This document shows positions 7,807 to 17,300 of a DNA stretch of 64,000 nucleotides, in pieces. Below the pieces are notes generated by a model. That model was not told the origin of the DNA. It searched no databases and saw nothing but the letters and a program-made list of their open reading frames with translations. Source of the stretch: Veillonella criceti (GTDB lineage: Bacteria > Bacillota > Negativicutes > Veillonellales > Veillonellaceae); assembly GCF_900460315.1 (NCBI RefSeq), contig NZ_UHIO01000001.1:62001-126000 (forward strand), read 5' to 3'. Position numbers and translations under genes: made by a program. Every line of letters starts with the position of its first letter. Positions within the stretch are counted from its first letter, which is position 1.

Positions 7807-8736
7807 TTATAGTTTACCAGAAGAACCAAGTACATTTTTGATTTTATGTTGTACCATGCCTTTGATGGCATCACGAGCTGGCCCTAAGTATTTACGTGGG
7901 TCAAATTCGGATGGGTTTTGGGTTAAACATTCGCGAATTGAAGCGGTCATAGCTAAGCGAAGGTCTGTGTCGATGTTGATTTTACATACGGACATGCCAG
8001 CTGCTTTGCGAAGCATATCTTCAGGAACCCCTTGCGCACCTGGAATATTACCGCCATATTGGTTGCATTTTTCTACGAATTCAGGTAATACAGTAGAAGC
8101 ACCATGTAAAACGATAGGGAAGTTTGGTAATAATTTACCTACCTTTTCTAAGCGTTCGAAGTCAAGATAAGGAGTGCCTTTAAATTTGTAGGCGCCATGA
8201 CTAGTACCAATGGCAATGGCTAAGGAGTCAACGCCTGTGCGTTCTACGAATTCAGCGGCTTGATCAGGGTCTGTGAATAAAGCATCTTTTTCACTTACGT
8301 TTACATCGTCTTCAACGCCAGCGAGGCGACCTAATTCACCTTCTACGACAACGCCATGAGCGTGTGCATATTCAACAACTTGTTTGGTTAAGGCTACGTT
8401 TGTTTCAAAATCATGTTTCGAGCCATCAATCATAACGGACGTAAAACCACCATCAATACAGGATTTACAGATTTCAAAATCTTCGCCATGGTCTAAGTGA
8501 AGAGCAATAGGAAGGCCTGTGTCTTCTAAGGCGGCTTCTACTAATTTAACAAGGTAAATGTGTTTAGCATATTTACGAGCCCCAGCAGATACTTGAAGAA
8601 TTAATGGAGATTGTTCTTCTTTGGCTGCATCCACAATACCTTGAACGATTTCCATATTATTTACGTTAAAAGCACCAATAGCATAACCGCCTTCATAGGC
8701 TTTTTTAAACATTTCAGTTGTTGAAACTAATGGCAT
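7807..8736 (-). CDS. fba: Class II fructose-bisphosphate aldolase
   Basis: 309 residues when started at ATG 8736, which has AAGGAGGAAC just upstream and gives the family's usual MPLVS start. The enzyme cleaves fructose-1,6-bisphosphate to glyceraldehyde-3-phosphate and dihydroxyacetone phosphate, or runs in reverse in gluconeogenesis. Zinc-site residues are visible in HLDHGED (His80, Asp82, His83), with later GTSHGAYKF and LHGAST motifs binding metal and substrate phosphate. In a lactate-using anaerobe the gluconeogenic direction is plausible. It appears monocistronic. Confidence 0.93.
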   Translation of the reverse strand: MPLVSTTEMFKKAYEGGYAIGAFNVNNMEIVQGIVDAAKEEQSPLILQVSAGARKYAKHIYLVKLVEAALEDTGLPIALHLDHGEDFEICKSCIDGGFTSVMIDGSKHDFETNVALTKQVVEYAHAHGVVVEGELGRLAGVEDDVNVSEKDALFTDPDQAAEFVERTGVDSLAIAIGTSHGAYKFKGTPYLDFERLEKVGKLLPNFPIVLHGASTVLPEFVEKCNQYGGNIPGAQGVPEDMLRKAAGMSVCKINIDTDLRLAMTASIRECLTQNPSEFDPRKYLGPARDAIKGMVQHKIKNVLGSSGKL

Positions 8737-8905
8737 GATAGTTCCTCCTTGTAAAACGGATTCATAATAACTGATAACAAATGTCATACATCAAGTTAAG
8801 TATAGCAAGAAGATGGCGAAAGGGCTACTACTATTTATGCATAAGTCAGCTCTTGTTAGTTACTATTTGTAATGGCTTTGGGGCAAAATGTGACCCTGAC
8901 TTAAT

Positions 8906-9814
8906 TTAATCTTTTCTTAAATACTGTAAAATCAAGGTTTCCCACGATGGCGGGATGTCCGTGCAGAGATGTAATCCTTCTTTTGTCATAGGATGGACAA
9001 ATTGTAGCCCAATAGCATGAAGTGCTTGTTGTTGGAGTAAATCGAGGGAGCCACCATATAAATCATCACCTACAAGTGGATAGCCTAGATGGGACATATG
9101 GACGCGAATTTGATGTGTTCGGCCCGTATGCAATTGAAAACGTACTCGTGAGAGGCGCTGGCTATGAGCGATGCATTGTACGTCAGTATGAGCTGATTTG
9201 CCTTGTATATGACAAGCGCGTTCAATGATACTCCCTTCCTTGCGGGCAATAGGCCAGTGAATTGTGGCTAAGGGTGCTGGAAAGAAGCCGTCACAGAGGG
9301 CTTCATAGGTTTTTCTAATGGGGAGTTGTTGTTTCATGAAACTATGTTGGACTAAGGCATTTTTAGCTATGATAACGAGACCTGATGTATCTTTGTCTAA
9401 GCGATGAACAGGGTGAAACGCAGCATTCCTTTGATTAGTCTGTTCATAGTAATGGACTAATGCGTTGGCTACCGTATGATAACGTTCTGTCGAGGTAGGG
9501 TGCATAAGTAATCCAGTAGGTTTATTGATGACCAATAAATGTTCATCTTCGTAGCGTATGGGGAGCTCATAGTCCCAAGGTTCAAAGGTCGTTTCACGGG
9601 TCGGTAAATAGAGTGTTACAGTATCCGTAGGTTGCAATAATGTGTGCCAGGTTTGCAAAACACCATTTAGATAGACTAGGCCTTCCGTACGCAGGCGACG
9701 GCGCATAGCTTGTGAAACGCCTGCTTGGCGGACTAGGTGATTGATGGAAATTCGCGCGGTTGGTGGTGAATCAGTGGGCACGGTTAGCGTTAATAAAGGA
9801 GCGCCAAGTGGCAT
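8906..9814 (-). CDS. RluA-family RNA pseudouridine synthase
   Basis: 302 residues from ATG 9814, chosen because AAGGA lies 7 nt upstream; a GTG at 9874 sits directly against GGAGG and is too close. An N-terminal S4-like RNA-binding segment (VRQAGVSQAMRRRLRTEGLVYLNG) is followed by the catalytic domain with HRLDKDTSGLVII, whose aspartate (about residue 139) is the catalytic one. The C-terminal part includes GRTHQIRVHMSHLGYPLVGD. It isomerises specific uridines in rRNA or tRNA; the target site cannot be assigned among RluA/RluC/RluD types. Confidence 0.88.
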   Translation of the reverse strand: MPLGAPLLTLTVPTDSPPTARISINHLVRQAGVSQAMRRRLRTEGLVYLNGVLQTWHTLLQPTDTVTLYLPTRETTFEPWDYELPIRYEDEHLLVINKPTGLLMHPTSTERYHTVANALVHYYEQTNQRNAAFHPVHRLDKDTSGLVIIAKNALVQHSFMKQQLPIRKTYEALCDGFFPAPLATIHWPIARKEGSIIERACHIQGKSAHTDVQCIAHSQRLSRVRFQLHTGRTHQIRVHMSHLGYPLVGDDLYGGSLDLLQQQALHAIGLQFVHPMTKEGLHLCTDIPPSWETLILQYLRKD

Positions 9815-10143
9815 AGGTTGTTCCTTGGTTTTATCTGTTTTTATGGTAAAGTCTAACTTTGAGATTATAAACACCCTCCTTATTTGACTGTAGTAAGGTT
9901 ATTGTCTGTGCGCCTAACTCCGATAACTATCTCGTAAGTTATTTAAGTTATTATAGCATATCATTTGAAGTCTGTTTAATAATGGCTAAGTGAGTGCGTA
10001 CAGTAGATTATGGTTGACTATGAGCGAAATTGGTAGTTCTATATGGCCTAACTATAACCAGTAGTTATCATATAAAAGTAGACCAATTGCCTCTTGGTAT
10101 CGTATAATAATAGTATTATCTAGTGAATAGAGGAGGCATACAT
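9815..10143. other. Divergent intergenic region between rluA-like and yajQ-like genes
   Basis: About 330 bp without a gene. A plausible promoter for the downstream plus-strand gene is TAGACC-18 bp-TATAAT with the -10 at 10103-10108. Nothing else recognisable was seen. Confidence 0.45.
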
Positions 10144-10638
10144 ATGGCAAAAGATTGTTCATTCGACGTGGTGTCGGAAGTGAATATGCAAGAAGTAGAT
10201 AATGCGGTTAACCAAGCAAAGAAAGAGATTGGTACGCGTTATGATTTCAGAGGGAGCAAATCTGAAATTAGCTTAGAAGGAGATACCATTAAGGTGCTTT
10301 CTGATGATGAATATAAATTAAATGCTGTAATCGATGTAATCAAGGGGAAAATGGTGAAGCGTAATGTAGCGCTTAAAAACCTTGATTATGGCAAAGTTGA
10401 ACCAGCCTCTGGTGCTACGGTGCGTCAAGTTATTACTATTAAAAAAGGGATTTCTAAGGAAACTGCAAAAGACGTAGTTAAATTGATTAAAAATATGAAG
10501 CTTAAAGTGACCGCTCAAATTATGGAAGATCAAGTGCGTGTAACAGGCAAAGATAAGGATTCTTTGCAAGAAGTGATTCAAATGCTAAAACAACAGGATT
10601 TACCTGTAGAATTGCAATTTGTAAATTTCCGCTCCTAA
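10144..10638 (+). CDS. YajQ family nucleotide-binding protein (UPF0234)
   Basis: 164 residues from ATG 10144, with AGGAGG at 10131-10136; an in-frame GTG at 10123 is upstream of the ribosome-binding site and rejected. The start [21 protein letters not shown] and the block [13 protein letters not shown] are the family signature. YajQ proteins are small cytosolic proteins with two ferredoxin-like folds, and some bind cyclic di-GMP or nucleic acid. Length matches the family. Its role in this organism is unknown. Confidence 0.9.
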   Translation: MAKDCSFDVVSEVNMQEVDNAVNQAKKEIGTRYDFRGSKSEISLEGDTIKVLSDDEYKLNAVIDVIKGKMVKRNVALKNLDYGKVEPASGATVRQVITIKKGISKETAKDVVKLIKNMKLKVTAQIMEDQVRVTGKDKDSLQEVIQMLKQQDLPVELQFVNFRS

Positions 10639-10648
10639 GTAAGAGCCT

Positions 10649-10680
10649 CAAAGAGCAGCGATTTAGACCGCTGCTCTTTG
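10649..10680 (+). terminator. Strong hairpin after the YajQ gene, weak terminator
   Basis: A 12-bp perfect stem (CAAAGAGCAGCG with CGCTGCTCTTTG) has an 8-nt loop. No T run follows, so it may stabilise the 3' end rather than terminate efficiently. Confidence 0.5.
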
Positions 10681-10776
10681 CTATGACATAGAGCAGACCT
10701 TTATTTCAGTCTATGTTGGTAAGGTAGTAGAAATCCATGAGAAGGAACGTAATGAGTTCCATCAAAGGAGGTAAGG

Positions 10777-11895
10777 ATGGATGTAGAGTCAATGCGGGGC
10801 GGTTATACGACTGGCTCGTGTGCTACAGCAGGTATGAAAGCGGCCTTACTCGCTTTATTGCAAGAAGAATTTCCCAGTCAAGTTACCGTTATTAATCCAC
10901 AGGAACAGCCTATTGAAGTGCCGATTAAGGCCGTAGAGGTGTTATCTTCAACGGAAGCTAAGGCTACAGTGGTGAAAGATGGTGGCGATGATCCTGATGT
11001 TACTCATGGCACTGATATAGTAACAACCGTACAGTTAAATACAGATGGGCAGTTACAGTTTAAGGCTGGGTTTGGGGTAGGCACAGTTACAAAATCTGGT
11101 TTGGCTATGCCCCCAGGTGAGCCGGCAATTAATCCAGGACCTCGTACAATGATGACTACCGTATTTCATGAGTTTTGTACTGAAGGGCAAGGCGTAGTTG
11201 TGACGGTTTCCGTACCAGAGGGTGAAGTTTTAGCTCGGAAAACCCTCAATAGTACGTTAGGTATTGAAGGCGGGATTTCCATTATTGGTACGACGGGTAT
11301 TGTGAAACCGATGAGTGAAGAAGGGTTTAAAAACTCTTTAATACCTCAATTAAAAGTTATGAAGGCGGCTGGCTATGAAACGGCAGTGCTTGTACCTGGA
11401 CGAATTGGTCAAGACTTAGCACAACAGGTGTTAGGTGTGTCTATTAACCAACTGGCAGAAACTTCTAATTTTATTGGCTTTATGTTAGAACAGGCCGTAA
11501 AGATTGGGTTTAAGAAAATAGTCATTATTGGTCATATTGGTAAAATTATAAAACTGGCCTCTGGTAGTTTTCATACACATAATCGTATGAGTGATGGCCG
11601 TATGGAAACTCTAGTCGCTTATGCGGCGTTAGAGGGCGCTAGTACGGCCGTAGCCCATGAACTTATGGACTGTCGTACGACGGAAGCGGCTATGCCAATT
11701 TTAGCACGGGAACAATTGGACGGTGTGTATCAACGCGTGGCGGATAGAGCGTCTATGCGATCAGAACGGTATATTGCGCAGGAGGCAGAGGTGGGCATTA
11801 TCATTGCAACCTTAGATGGGCAGATTTTAGCCGTTGATGATACAGCACGACGTATAGGAGGTGAAGAACATTGGCACATACCCTTTACGTTGTAG
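10777..11895 (+). CDS. cbiD: Cobalt-precorrin-5B C1-methyltransferase CbiD
   Basis: 372 residues with the CbiD start pattern MRGGYTTGSCATAGMKAAL and the block KSGLAMPPGEPAINPGPR. CbiD methylates C1 of cobalt-precorrin-5B in the anaerobic, early-cobalt-insertion route to cobalamin. ATG 10777 follows AAAGGAGGT. It is the first gene of a tightly packed plus-strand run cbiD-E-T-F-G-H-J-C followed by an ABC transporter, and overlaps cbiE by 25 bp. No cobalamin riboswitch is visible in the short leader, unlike the minus-strand cbiK unit nearby. Confidence 0.95.
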   Translation: MDVESMRGGYTTGSCATAGMKAALLALLQEEFPSQVTVINPQEQPIEVPIKAVEVLSSTEAKATVVKDGGDDPDVTHGTDIVTTVQLNTDGQLQFKAGFGVGTVTKSGLAMPPGEPAINPGPRTMMTTVFHEFCTEGQGVVVTVSVPEGEVLARKTLNSTLGIEGGISIIGTTGIVKPMSEEGFKNSLIPQLKVMKAAGYETAVLVPGRIGQDLAQQVLGVSINQLAETSNFIGFMLEQAVKIGFKKIVIIGHIGKIIKLASGSFHTHNRMSDGRMETLVAYAALEGASTAVAHELMDCRTTEAAMPILAREQLDGVYQRVADRASMRSERYIAQEAEVGIIIATLDGQILAVDDTARRIGGEEHWHIPFTL

Positions 11896-12497
11896 GCATT
11901 GGTCCAGGTAATCCTGACTATGTTGTGCCTCGTGGCTTAGCTTTAATTCAGTCGGCTAAGGTTTTGGTGGGCAGTGAACGGGCTTTGCTTGATTTTGCAC
12001 AAGACGGTCAAATAACGTATCCGATTACTGGCAAATTAGCGGCATTAGCTGAATGGATAGAGACTCAGCTTGCAACGAGTGACGTCGTAGTTTTGGTGAG
12101 TGGTGATACAGGCTATTATAGTTTATTGCCTTATTTAAAGAAAAAATTTCCTAAGAGTCCTATCGATGTGGTGCCAGGGATTAGCTCAATGACGTTTGCC
12201 TTTGCTCGTATTGGTGAAGTATGGCAAGACGCTGATTTATTAAGTTTTCATGGTAGGGTACCGCCGGAGTCGTCTTTAGCTTATGAAGCGGGGCGCAAGT
12301 TAGGTTTTTTGACGGATAAGGAACATAATCCAGCCGCGATTGCTCAGATTTTATTAGACCATGGTTGGCCCGCTGAAACCACGGCTTATGCTTGTGAACG
12401 TCTCAGTTATGCTGATGAATGTATTGAGCAGCGCACATTACAGGCCATGACAGAGTTAGCTGGTTTTTATCACTCTGTTGTGATTGTCATAGGTTAG
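11871..12497 (+). CDS. cbiE: Cobalt-precorrin-7 C5-methyltransferase CbiE
   Basis: 208 residues starting at TTG 11871, supported by GGAGG seven to eight bases upstream and by the immediate family start HTLYVVGIGPGNPDYVVPRG, the SAM-binding glycine-rich loop of tetrapyrrole methylases. It contains SGDTGYYS and VVPGISSMTFAFARIG, further motifs of this fold. CbiE methylates C5 and works with CbiT, the next gene; in other bacteria the two are fused as CobL. It overlaps the end of cbiD out of frame. Confidence 0.92.
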   Translation: MAHTLYVVGIGPGNPDYVVPRGLALIQSAKVLVGSERALLDFAQDGQITYPITGKLAALAEWIETQLATSDVVVLVSGDTGYYSLLPYLKKKFPKSPIDVVPGISSMTFAFARIGEVWQDADLLSFHGRVPPESSLAYEAGRKLGFLTDKEHNPAAIAQILLDHGWPAETTAYACERLSYADECIEQRTLQAMTELAGFYHSVVIVIG

Positions 12498-12587
12498 TTA
12501 AGATTTTACGGTAATGATAGCTTATTAATTGTAAGAGATTGTCAATTAATAGTAATGGCAAAGGATGTTAATATAAAGGAGTATGAC

Positions 12588-13172
12588 ATGCGTCATTTTT
12601 TTGGTATTGACGATGAAGAATATATTCGTGGCGATGTGCCTATGACGAAACGCGAGATTCGTATGGCTGTGCTTAATGAAGCTCGTGTTCAGGAAGATAG
12701 CTATGTCTTAGATGTAGGGGCTGGCACTGGTTCTATTTCTATTGAAGCCGCTTTAGGGGCCCCTAAGGGACATGTGTATGCCATCGAACGTTTCACTAAG
12801 GGCGTGGAGCTTATAAAAGCGAATATGGCGAAGTTCAATGTGTCGAATATGACGGTCATTGAAGCTAAAGCGCCGGAAGGGATGGCTGATTTACCCGCTC
12901 TTGATGCAATTATTATTGGAGGTAGTGCCGGTGGGATGGATGCTATTTTAGATGAAGCAGAACGACTTTTAAAAGTGGGTGGTCGTTTGGTAGTAACAGC
13001 CGTTACTATGGAAACGGGCTATACGATTTTAAAAGCTTTAAAGAATCGTCCTTTCACGTATGATGGCTATCAAATGCAAATTAATCGGTTCCGCAAAGCA
13101 GGACCGTATCATATGCTCAATCCATTGAGTCCTATTTTTATTGTAACAGCCGTTAAACAGGCTGAAGCATAG
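12588..13172 (+). CDS. cbiT: Cobalt-precorrin-6B C15-methyltransferase (decarboxylating) CbiT
   Basis: 194 residues from ATG 12588, preceded by AAAGGAG; an in-frame ATG at 12555 gives an unusual extension and is rejected. The start FGIDDEEYIRGDVPMTKREI is the family hallmark, and VLDVGAGTGSISIEAA is SAM-binding motif I of a class I methyltransferase. CbiT methylates C15 and decarboxylates the ring-C acetate side chain. It sits between its partner cbiE and cbiF. Confidence 0.94.
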   Translation: MRHFFGIDDEEYIRGDVPMTKREIRMAVLNEARVQEDSYVLDVGAGTGSISIEAALGAPKGHVYAIERFTKGVELIKANMAKFNVSNMTVIEAKAPEGMADLPALDAIIIGGSAGGMDAILDEAERLLKVGGRLVVTAVTMETGYTILKALKNRPFTYDGYQMQINRFRKAGPYHMLNPLSPIFIVTAVKQAEA

Positions 13173-13188
13173 GAGGTATGTTAGTAAG

Positions 13189-14004
13189 ATGAGTACAACA
13201 GACGTTGCAACAACAGCAACACAAGGTCAAATGTCACAAGTGGCTCCTGTAGTACATTTTGTAGGGGCTGGTCCAGGGGATCCTGAATTAATTACCCGTA
13301 AAGGCTACCGATTAGTGAGTGAAGCGGATATTGTTATTTATGCTGGTTCTTTGGTAAATCCAGATATTTTAGCAGCTTGTAAAAAAGGCTGTGAAATTCA
13401 TAACAGTGCGACTATGAATTTGGATGAAGTGATTGAAGTGATGAAACGCGGTGCTAGTGAAGGCAAAGCCATTGTGCGTTTGCACACCGGTGACCCTGCT
13501 ATTTATGGAGCTATTCAAGAACAAATGGATCGCCTTAAAGAGCTCGATATTACCTATGCTGTAGTGCCTGGTGTTAGTTCTTTCTTGGCAACCGCGGCGG
13601 CATTAAAACAGGAGTATACGTTACCGAATGTGTCGCAGACTGTTATTATTACGCGCATGGAAGGGCGTACCCCCATGCCACCGAAAGAAAAGCTAGGTAT
13701 GCTAGCGGCCCATGAAGCAACGATGTGCATTTTCCTTAGTGTACAGATGATTGACCGTGTAGTGGAAGAGTTAATAAAAGGTGGCTATAGTCCTAAGACA
13801 CCAGTAGCGATTGTAGTAAAAGCTTCTTGGCCAGATCAACGCATTATTCGTGGTACGCTAGAAACGATTGCGCAGATTGTGAGTCAAGAAGGGGTATTGC
13901 GTCAGGCGATGATTGTGGTCAGCAAGGTATTAGATAGTGATTATGAATTATCTAAGCTTTATGATAAAGGGTTTAGCCACATGTACCGCAGTGCTAAAGA
14001 CTGA
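13189..14004 (+). CDS. cbiF: Cobalt-precorrin-4 C11-methyltransferase CbiF
   Basis: 271 residues. After a 20-residue Thr/Gln-rich leader comes the tetrapyrrole-methylase core VHFVGAGPGDPELITRKGYR, then VYAGSLVNP-like, HTGDPAIYGAI and VVPGVSSFLATAAALK motifs. CbiF/CobM methylates C11. The block TRMEGRTPMPPKEKL is typical of this member. The N-terminal leader is longer than usual, and an internal ATG (13231) could be an alternative start, but the AGGAGG before 13189 favours the longer form. Confidence 0.93.
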   Translation: MSTTDVATTATQGQMSQVAPVVHFVGAGPGDPELITRKGYRLVSEADIVIYAGSLVNPDILAACKKGCEIHNSATMNLDEVIEVMKRGASEGKAIVRLHTGDPAIYGAIQEQMDRLKELDITYAVVPGVSSFLATAAALKQEYTLPNVSQTVIITRMEGRTPMPPKEKLGMLAAHEATMCIFLSVQMIDRVVEELIKGGYSPKTPVAIVVKASWPDQRIIRGTLETIAQIVSQEGVLRQAMIVVSKVLDSDYELSKLYDKGFSHMYRSAKD

Positions 14005-14013
14005 GGTGATAGT

Positions 14014-15132
14014 ATGAATAGCTTACGGACAGCTATTATTTCAGTAACGACTCATGGGGCCAAGTTAGGTCAGCAATTGCGTGCGTATTTTACAAGAGCC
14101 GAGGCGTTAGGACAAGTCGATATTGCTTGTTTTGAAAAAGAAGGACGCACCAGTGGTGAAGCAGCGACTATATTTACAGCTATGAAACCGCATATGGAAA
14201 TGTGGTTTACAACGTATGATCGCTTGCTGTTTATTATGGCTACAGGCATTGTAGTACGTATGATTGCACCTTACATTAAGCATAAGTCAGAAGATCCGGC
14301 CATTGTGGTGATGGATGAACAAGGTAAATTTGCTATTAGTCTGTTGTCAGGTCATTTAGGGGGCGCCAATGAATGGACAGCAGAGATTGCTGATGTAGTG
14401 GGCGCTACACCAGTGATTACGACGGCTACTGATGTTAATGGGATTCCGGCCCCTGATGTGTTAGCTCGAAAATTACACTGTCAGGTAGAAGATTTTACTA
14501 CCTTAAAAGAAGTGAATGCCGCTCTTGTGGCTGGCGAAACGGTACCGTATTATATTGATGATACACTTTATTTTTTGCATCATTATGAAGCGGTAGCAAA
14601 GGCTCAGGGCATTGAACTAATTCGCTTTAATCCTCATACTGTGACTGGTAAATCCTTGCTACAACAGGGCGGTGATGAAACACCGCGCGTAGTGATTACG
14701 GATTTAATATTGCCAACAGGGCTACGTACATTAGTGTTACGGCCTCCTACTATGGTAGTTGGTATTGGCTGTCGTCGTGACACACCTAAAGAGTTAGTTT
14801 TACAGGCCGTTTCAGAGTCTTTGGCTAATGTGGAACGGTCGCCTAAAAGTGTAGCCAGCGCCGCTTCAGTTATTGTGAAAGCCGATGAAGTGGGGCTACT
14901 TGCTGCGGTAAAAGAATTACAATGGCCCATTCACTTTTTTACCCAAGAAGAAATGGCGCCTTTTATAGAACATAGTCAGTTAGAAGAATCTAATTTTGTT
15001 AAAGAAACGATAGGAGTAGGCAACGTATGCGAAACAACAGCACTAATGCAGGCCAAGAGCCAAACATTATTACAAAAGAAAACGGTGTATCCACGAACAA
15101 CGGTAGCCATTGCACAGGTACAATCAAAGTAA
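14014..15132 (+). CDS. cbiG: Cobalt-precorrin-5A hydrolase CbiG
   Basis: 372 residues with the central conserved block ATGIVVRMIAPYIKHKSEDP followed by LLSGHLGGANEW, and the C-terminal domain start VVGIGCRRDTPKE. CbiG opens the delta-lactone ring and releases the C20 fragment as acetaldehyde. ATG 14014 follows GAGGTG. Its last 35 codons overlap the next gene, cbiH, in a different frame; the tail after the CbiG core (about residues 338-372) lies in this overlap. Confidence 0.94.
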   Translation: MNSLRTAIISVTTHGAKLGQQLRAYFTRAEALGQVDIACFEKEGRTSGEAATIFTAMKPHMEMWFTTYDRLLFIMATGIVVRMIAPYIKHKSEDPAIVVMDEQGKFAISLLSGHLGGANEWTAEIADVVGATPVITTATDVNGIPAPDVLARKLHCQVEDFTTLKEVNAALVAGETVPYYIDDTLYFLHHYEAVAKAQGIELIRFNPHTVTGKSLLQQGGDETPRVVITDLILPTGLRTLVLRPPTMVVGIGCRRDTPKELVLQAVSESLANVERSPKSVASAASVIVKADEVGLLAAVKELQWPIHFFTQEEMAPFIEHSQLEESNFVKETIGVGNVCETTALMQAKSQTLLQKKTVYPRTTVAIAQVQSK

Positions 15133-15851
15133 TTGGTATTGGCCCTGGCAACGAAGAATTCATGACCCCACAGGCAAGAGAGGCGATTTTAGCTGCTGAC
15201 CGTGTAGTAGGGTATTTAACGTATCTTGACTTGATTGCTGATTTGATTAAAGATAAAGAAAAAGTTGGCACAGCCATGATGCAGGAAGTAGATCGCTGCC
15301 AACAAGCTGTAGATTTGGCTATTGATGGTCATCAAGTGGTCGTGATTTCTAGTGGTGATTCTGGTATTTATGGTATGGCGGGTCTTGTTATGGAACTCGC
15401 TAATAAAGTACCTGCTGAAAATCGTCCTCAAGTGGATATTATTCCTGGTTTAAGTGCTGTCAATGTAGCAGCTGCCGTACTAGGCGCTCCATTGATGCAT
15501 GATTTTGCAGTTATTTCTTTAAGTGATTTGATGACACCTTGGGATTTAATTAAAAAACGGGCTGATTTAAGTGCTGAAGGGGATATGGTAATTGCTTTAT
15601 ACAATCCACGCAGTAAAAAACGTGTCACTCATTTAGATGAAGTACGTGAATTAGTATTAAAACACCGCGACCCTAAAACGCCAGTTGGGATTGTGCAAAA
15701 GGCGGGCCGCCCTGGTCAGCATATGGTGATTTCTGATTTGGAAAATTTCACAAAAGAAGAAATTGATATGCAGACCTTAGTTATTATTGGCAATAGCCAG
15801 ACCTATGTAGAAAATGGTCGTATGATTACACCTCGAGGCTACAAATTATGA
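15027..15851 (+). CDS. cbiH: Cobalt-precorrin-3 C17-methyltransferase (ring contraction) CbiH
   Basis: 274 residues. The core begins near residue 33 with IKVIGIGPGNEEFMTPQAR and continues with VVISSGDSGIYGMAGLVMEL, IIPGLSAVNVAAAVLGAPL and IALYNPRSKKR, typical of CbiH/CobJ, which methylates C17 and contracts the ring. The start at ATG 15027 (AGGAG upstream) gives a 106-bp overlap with cbiG and an unusual Asn/Ser-rich leader. No ATG, GTG or TTG nearer the core was found in frame, so the long overlap seems real. Confidence 0.93.
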   Translation: MRNNSTNAGQEPNIITKENGVSTNNGSHCTGTIKVIGIGPGNEEFMTPQAREAILAADRVVGYLTYLDLIADLIKDKEKVGTAMMQEVDRCQQAVDLAIDGHQVVVISSGDSGIYGMAGLVMELANKVPAENRPQVDIIPGLSAVNVAAAVLGAPLMHDFAVISLSDLMTPWDLIKKRADLSAEGDMVIALYNPRSKKRVTHLDEVRELVLKHRDPKTPVGIVQKAGRPGQHMVISDLENFTKEEIDMQTLVIIGNSQTYVENGRMITPRGYKL

Positions 15852-16639
15852 TTTGGGTCATTGCGGGCACATTGGATGGTCGCAATTTAGCCGTAACCGT
15901 TCGTGAAACAACGGGTGAACCTGTATTTGTATCTGTAGTTAGTCAATATGGCGCTCAATTAGCGGCGCACGAAGGCATTGAAGTGCATACAGGTCGGCTC
16001 GATAAAGAGGCTATGAAAGACATTATAGCCTCTAAACAAATTCGGTTGCTCATTGATGCCAGTCATCCTTATGCAGCTATTGTAACGGCTACAGCGCGTG
16101 AAGCGGCGGCTGACATGAGGATTCCGTTTTTGCGGTTTGAACGAAAGGAAGTACCCCTACCAGCCTATGACAAACTTCATCATGTGAGCAATGAAGTCGA
16201 AGCGGCTCAATTGGCCGGTGAACTAGCAAAAACTTTGCATAAGCGAGTGTATTTGACGACTGGCAGTAAGACGATGCATATTTTTGCTAAGGCAGAGGCT
16301 TTACTAGATGTTGAGGTATGGACGCGTGTGTTACCAACGGCTGAAGTATTGACGATGATGGAAGACCTTGGGGTTTCACCAAAGCGGATTATTGCTATGC
16401 AAGGACCTTTTAGCTACGACATGAATCGTGTAATGTTTGCTGATACTAAGGCTGATGTGGTGGTTATGAAAAATTCAGGCCTTGTTGGAGGTTCTGATAC
16501 GAAGTTACAAGCGGCTATTGATTTAGGTTTACATATTATTCTTATTGATCGTCCCGAGCCTGCTAAAGGGGCTATGACTATTTCCTCGGCTCAGGAATTC
16601 TGTGATTTATGGGAGGACAAGAACAGTGGAATTCATTAA
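15848..16639 (+). CDS. cbiJ: Cobalt-precorrin-6A reductase CbiJ
   Basis: 263 residues. The start MIWVIAGTLDGRNLAVTV is the nucleotide-binding beginning of the CbiJ/CobK family, followed by LIDASHPYAAIVTATAREAA and VYLTTGSKTMHIF. It uses NAD(P)H to reduce the macrocycle of cobalt-precorrin-6A. The start codon overlaps the cbiH stop as ATGA, suggesting coupled translation. Confidence 0.93.
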   Translation: MIWVIAGTLDGRNLAVTVRETTGEPVFVSVVSQYGAQLAAHEGIEVHTGRLDKEAMKDIIASKQIRLLIDASHPYAAIVTATAREAAADMRIPFLRFERKEVPLPAYDKLHHVSNEVEAAQLAGELAKTLHKRVYLTTGSKTMHIFAKAEALLDVEVWTRVLPTAEVLTMMEDLGVSPKRIIAMQGPFSYDMNRVMFADTKADVVVMKNSGLVGGSDTKLQAAIDLGLHIILIDRPEPAKGAMTISSAQEFCDLWEDKNSGIH

Positions 16640-17300
16640 AAATCCAAAAGCCATTGAAGATAAAAGTATGGAAATTATTTATCCGTATGTGAAAGATTTA
16701 AATCTTACTGACGATGAAGTGCGTGTATATTCTCGAACCATTCATGCGTCTGGTGACGTAGAATATGCGCAGTTAGTGCGTACAAGTCCTGATGCTGTAA
16801 AGAAAGGTATTGAAGCTTTGCAGAATGGGGTTCATGTATATTGTGATGTTGAAATGGTACGCACGGGTATTAATAAACCAGCCCTCGCTCTTCGTGGTAG
16901 TGAAGTGCATTGTCTGATTAAAGACGAAAAAGTAGCGGCTCTTGCTAAAGAATTGGGTGTTACTCGTTCTATTGCGGCTATGCGTACCTTTGGTAAACAA
17001 TTAGATGGGCAAATTGTAGCAATTGGTAACGCACCAACTGCTTTATATGAAGTGCTTCGTTTAGCGCTAGAAGAAGGGGTTAAACCAGCGCTTATTATTG
17101 GCATTCCTGTAGGTTTTGTAGGCGCTGCAGAATCTAAAGAGTATTTAATGGACGTGTCGCCAGTGCCATATATTACAGTAAAAGGCAATAAAGGTGGTAG
17201 CCCTATTGCGGCCTCTGTAGTTAATGCCTTACTATATACGGGTGTGAACCGTGATGGTATGCTATTTGTACAAGGAAACGAGTCGAAACAACATGACTAA
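16626..17300 (+). CDS. cbiC: Cobalt-precorrin-8 methylmutase CbiC
   Basis: 224 residues from GTG 16626, chosen because GGGAGG lies 9 nt upstream; an ATG at 16602 is inside cbiJ without such a site. The family blocks SIAAMRTFGKQ, IGNAPTALYEVLRLALEEGV and GIPVGFVGAAESKEYL are present. CbiC moves a methyl group from C11 to C12, giving cobyrinic acid. It overlaps cbiJ by 14 bp and the next transporter gene by a few bases. Confidence 0.94.
   Translation: MEFIKNPKAIEDKSMEIIYPYVKDLNLTDDEVRVYSRTIHASGDVEYAQLVRTSPDAVKKGIEALQNGVHVYCDVEMVRTGINKPALALRGSEVHCLIKDEKVAALAKELGVTRSIAAMRTFGKQLDGQIVAIGNAPTALYEVLRLALEEGVKPALIIGIPVGFVGAAESKEYLMDVSPVPYITVKGNKGGSPIAASVVNALLYTGVNRDGMLFVQGNESKQHD

Noticed and set aside
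10681-10776. Cobalamin riboswitch in front of cbiD
   Set aside because: The leader is under 100 nt and lacks the B12-box landmarks that are clear at 21390-21545.
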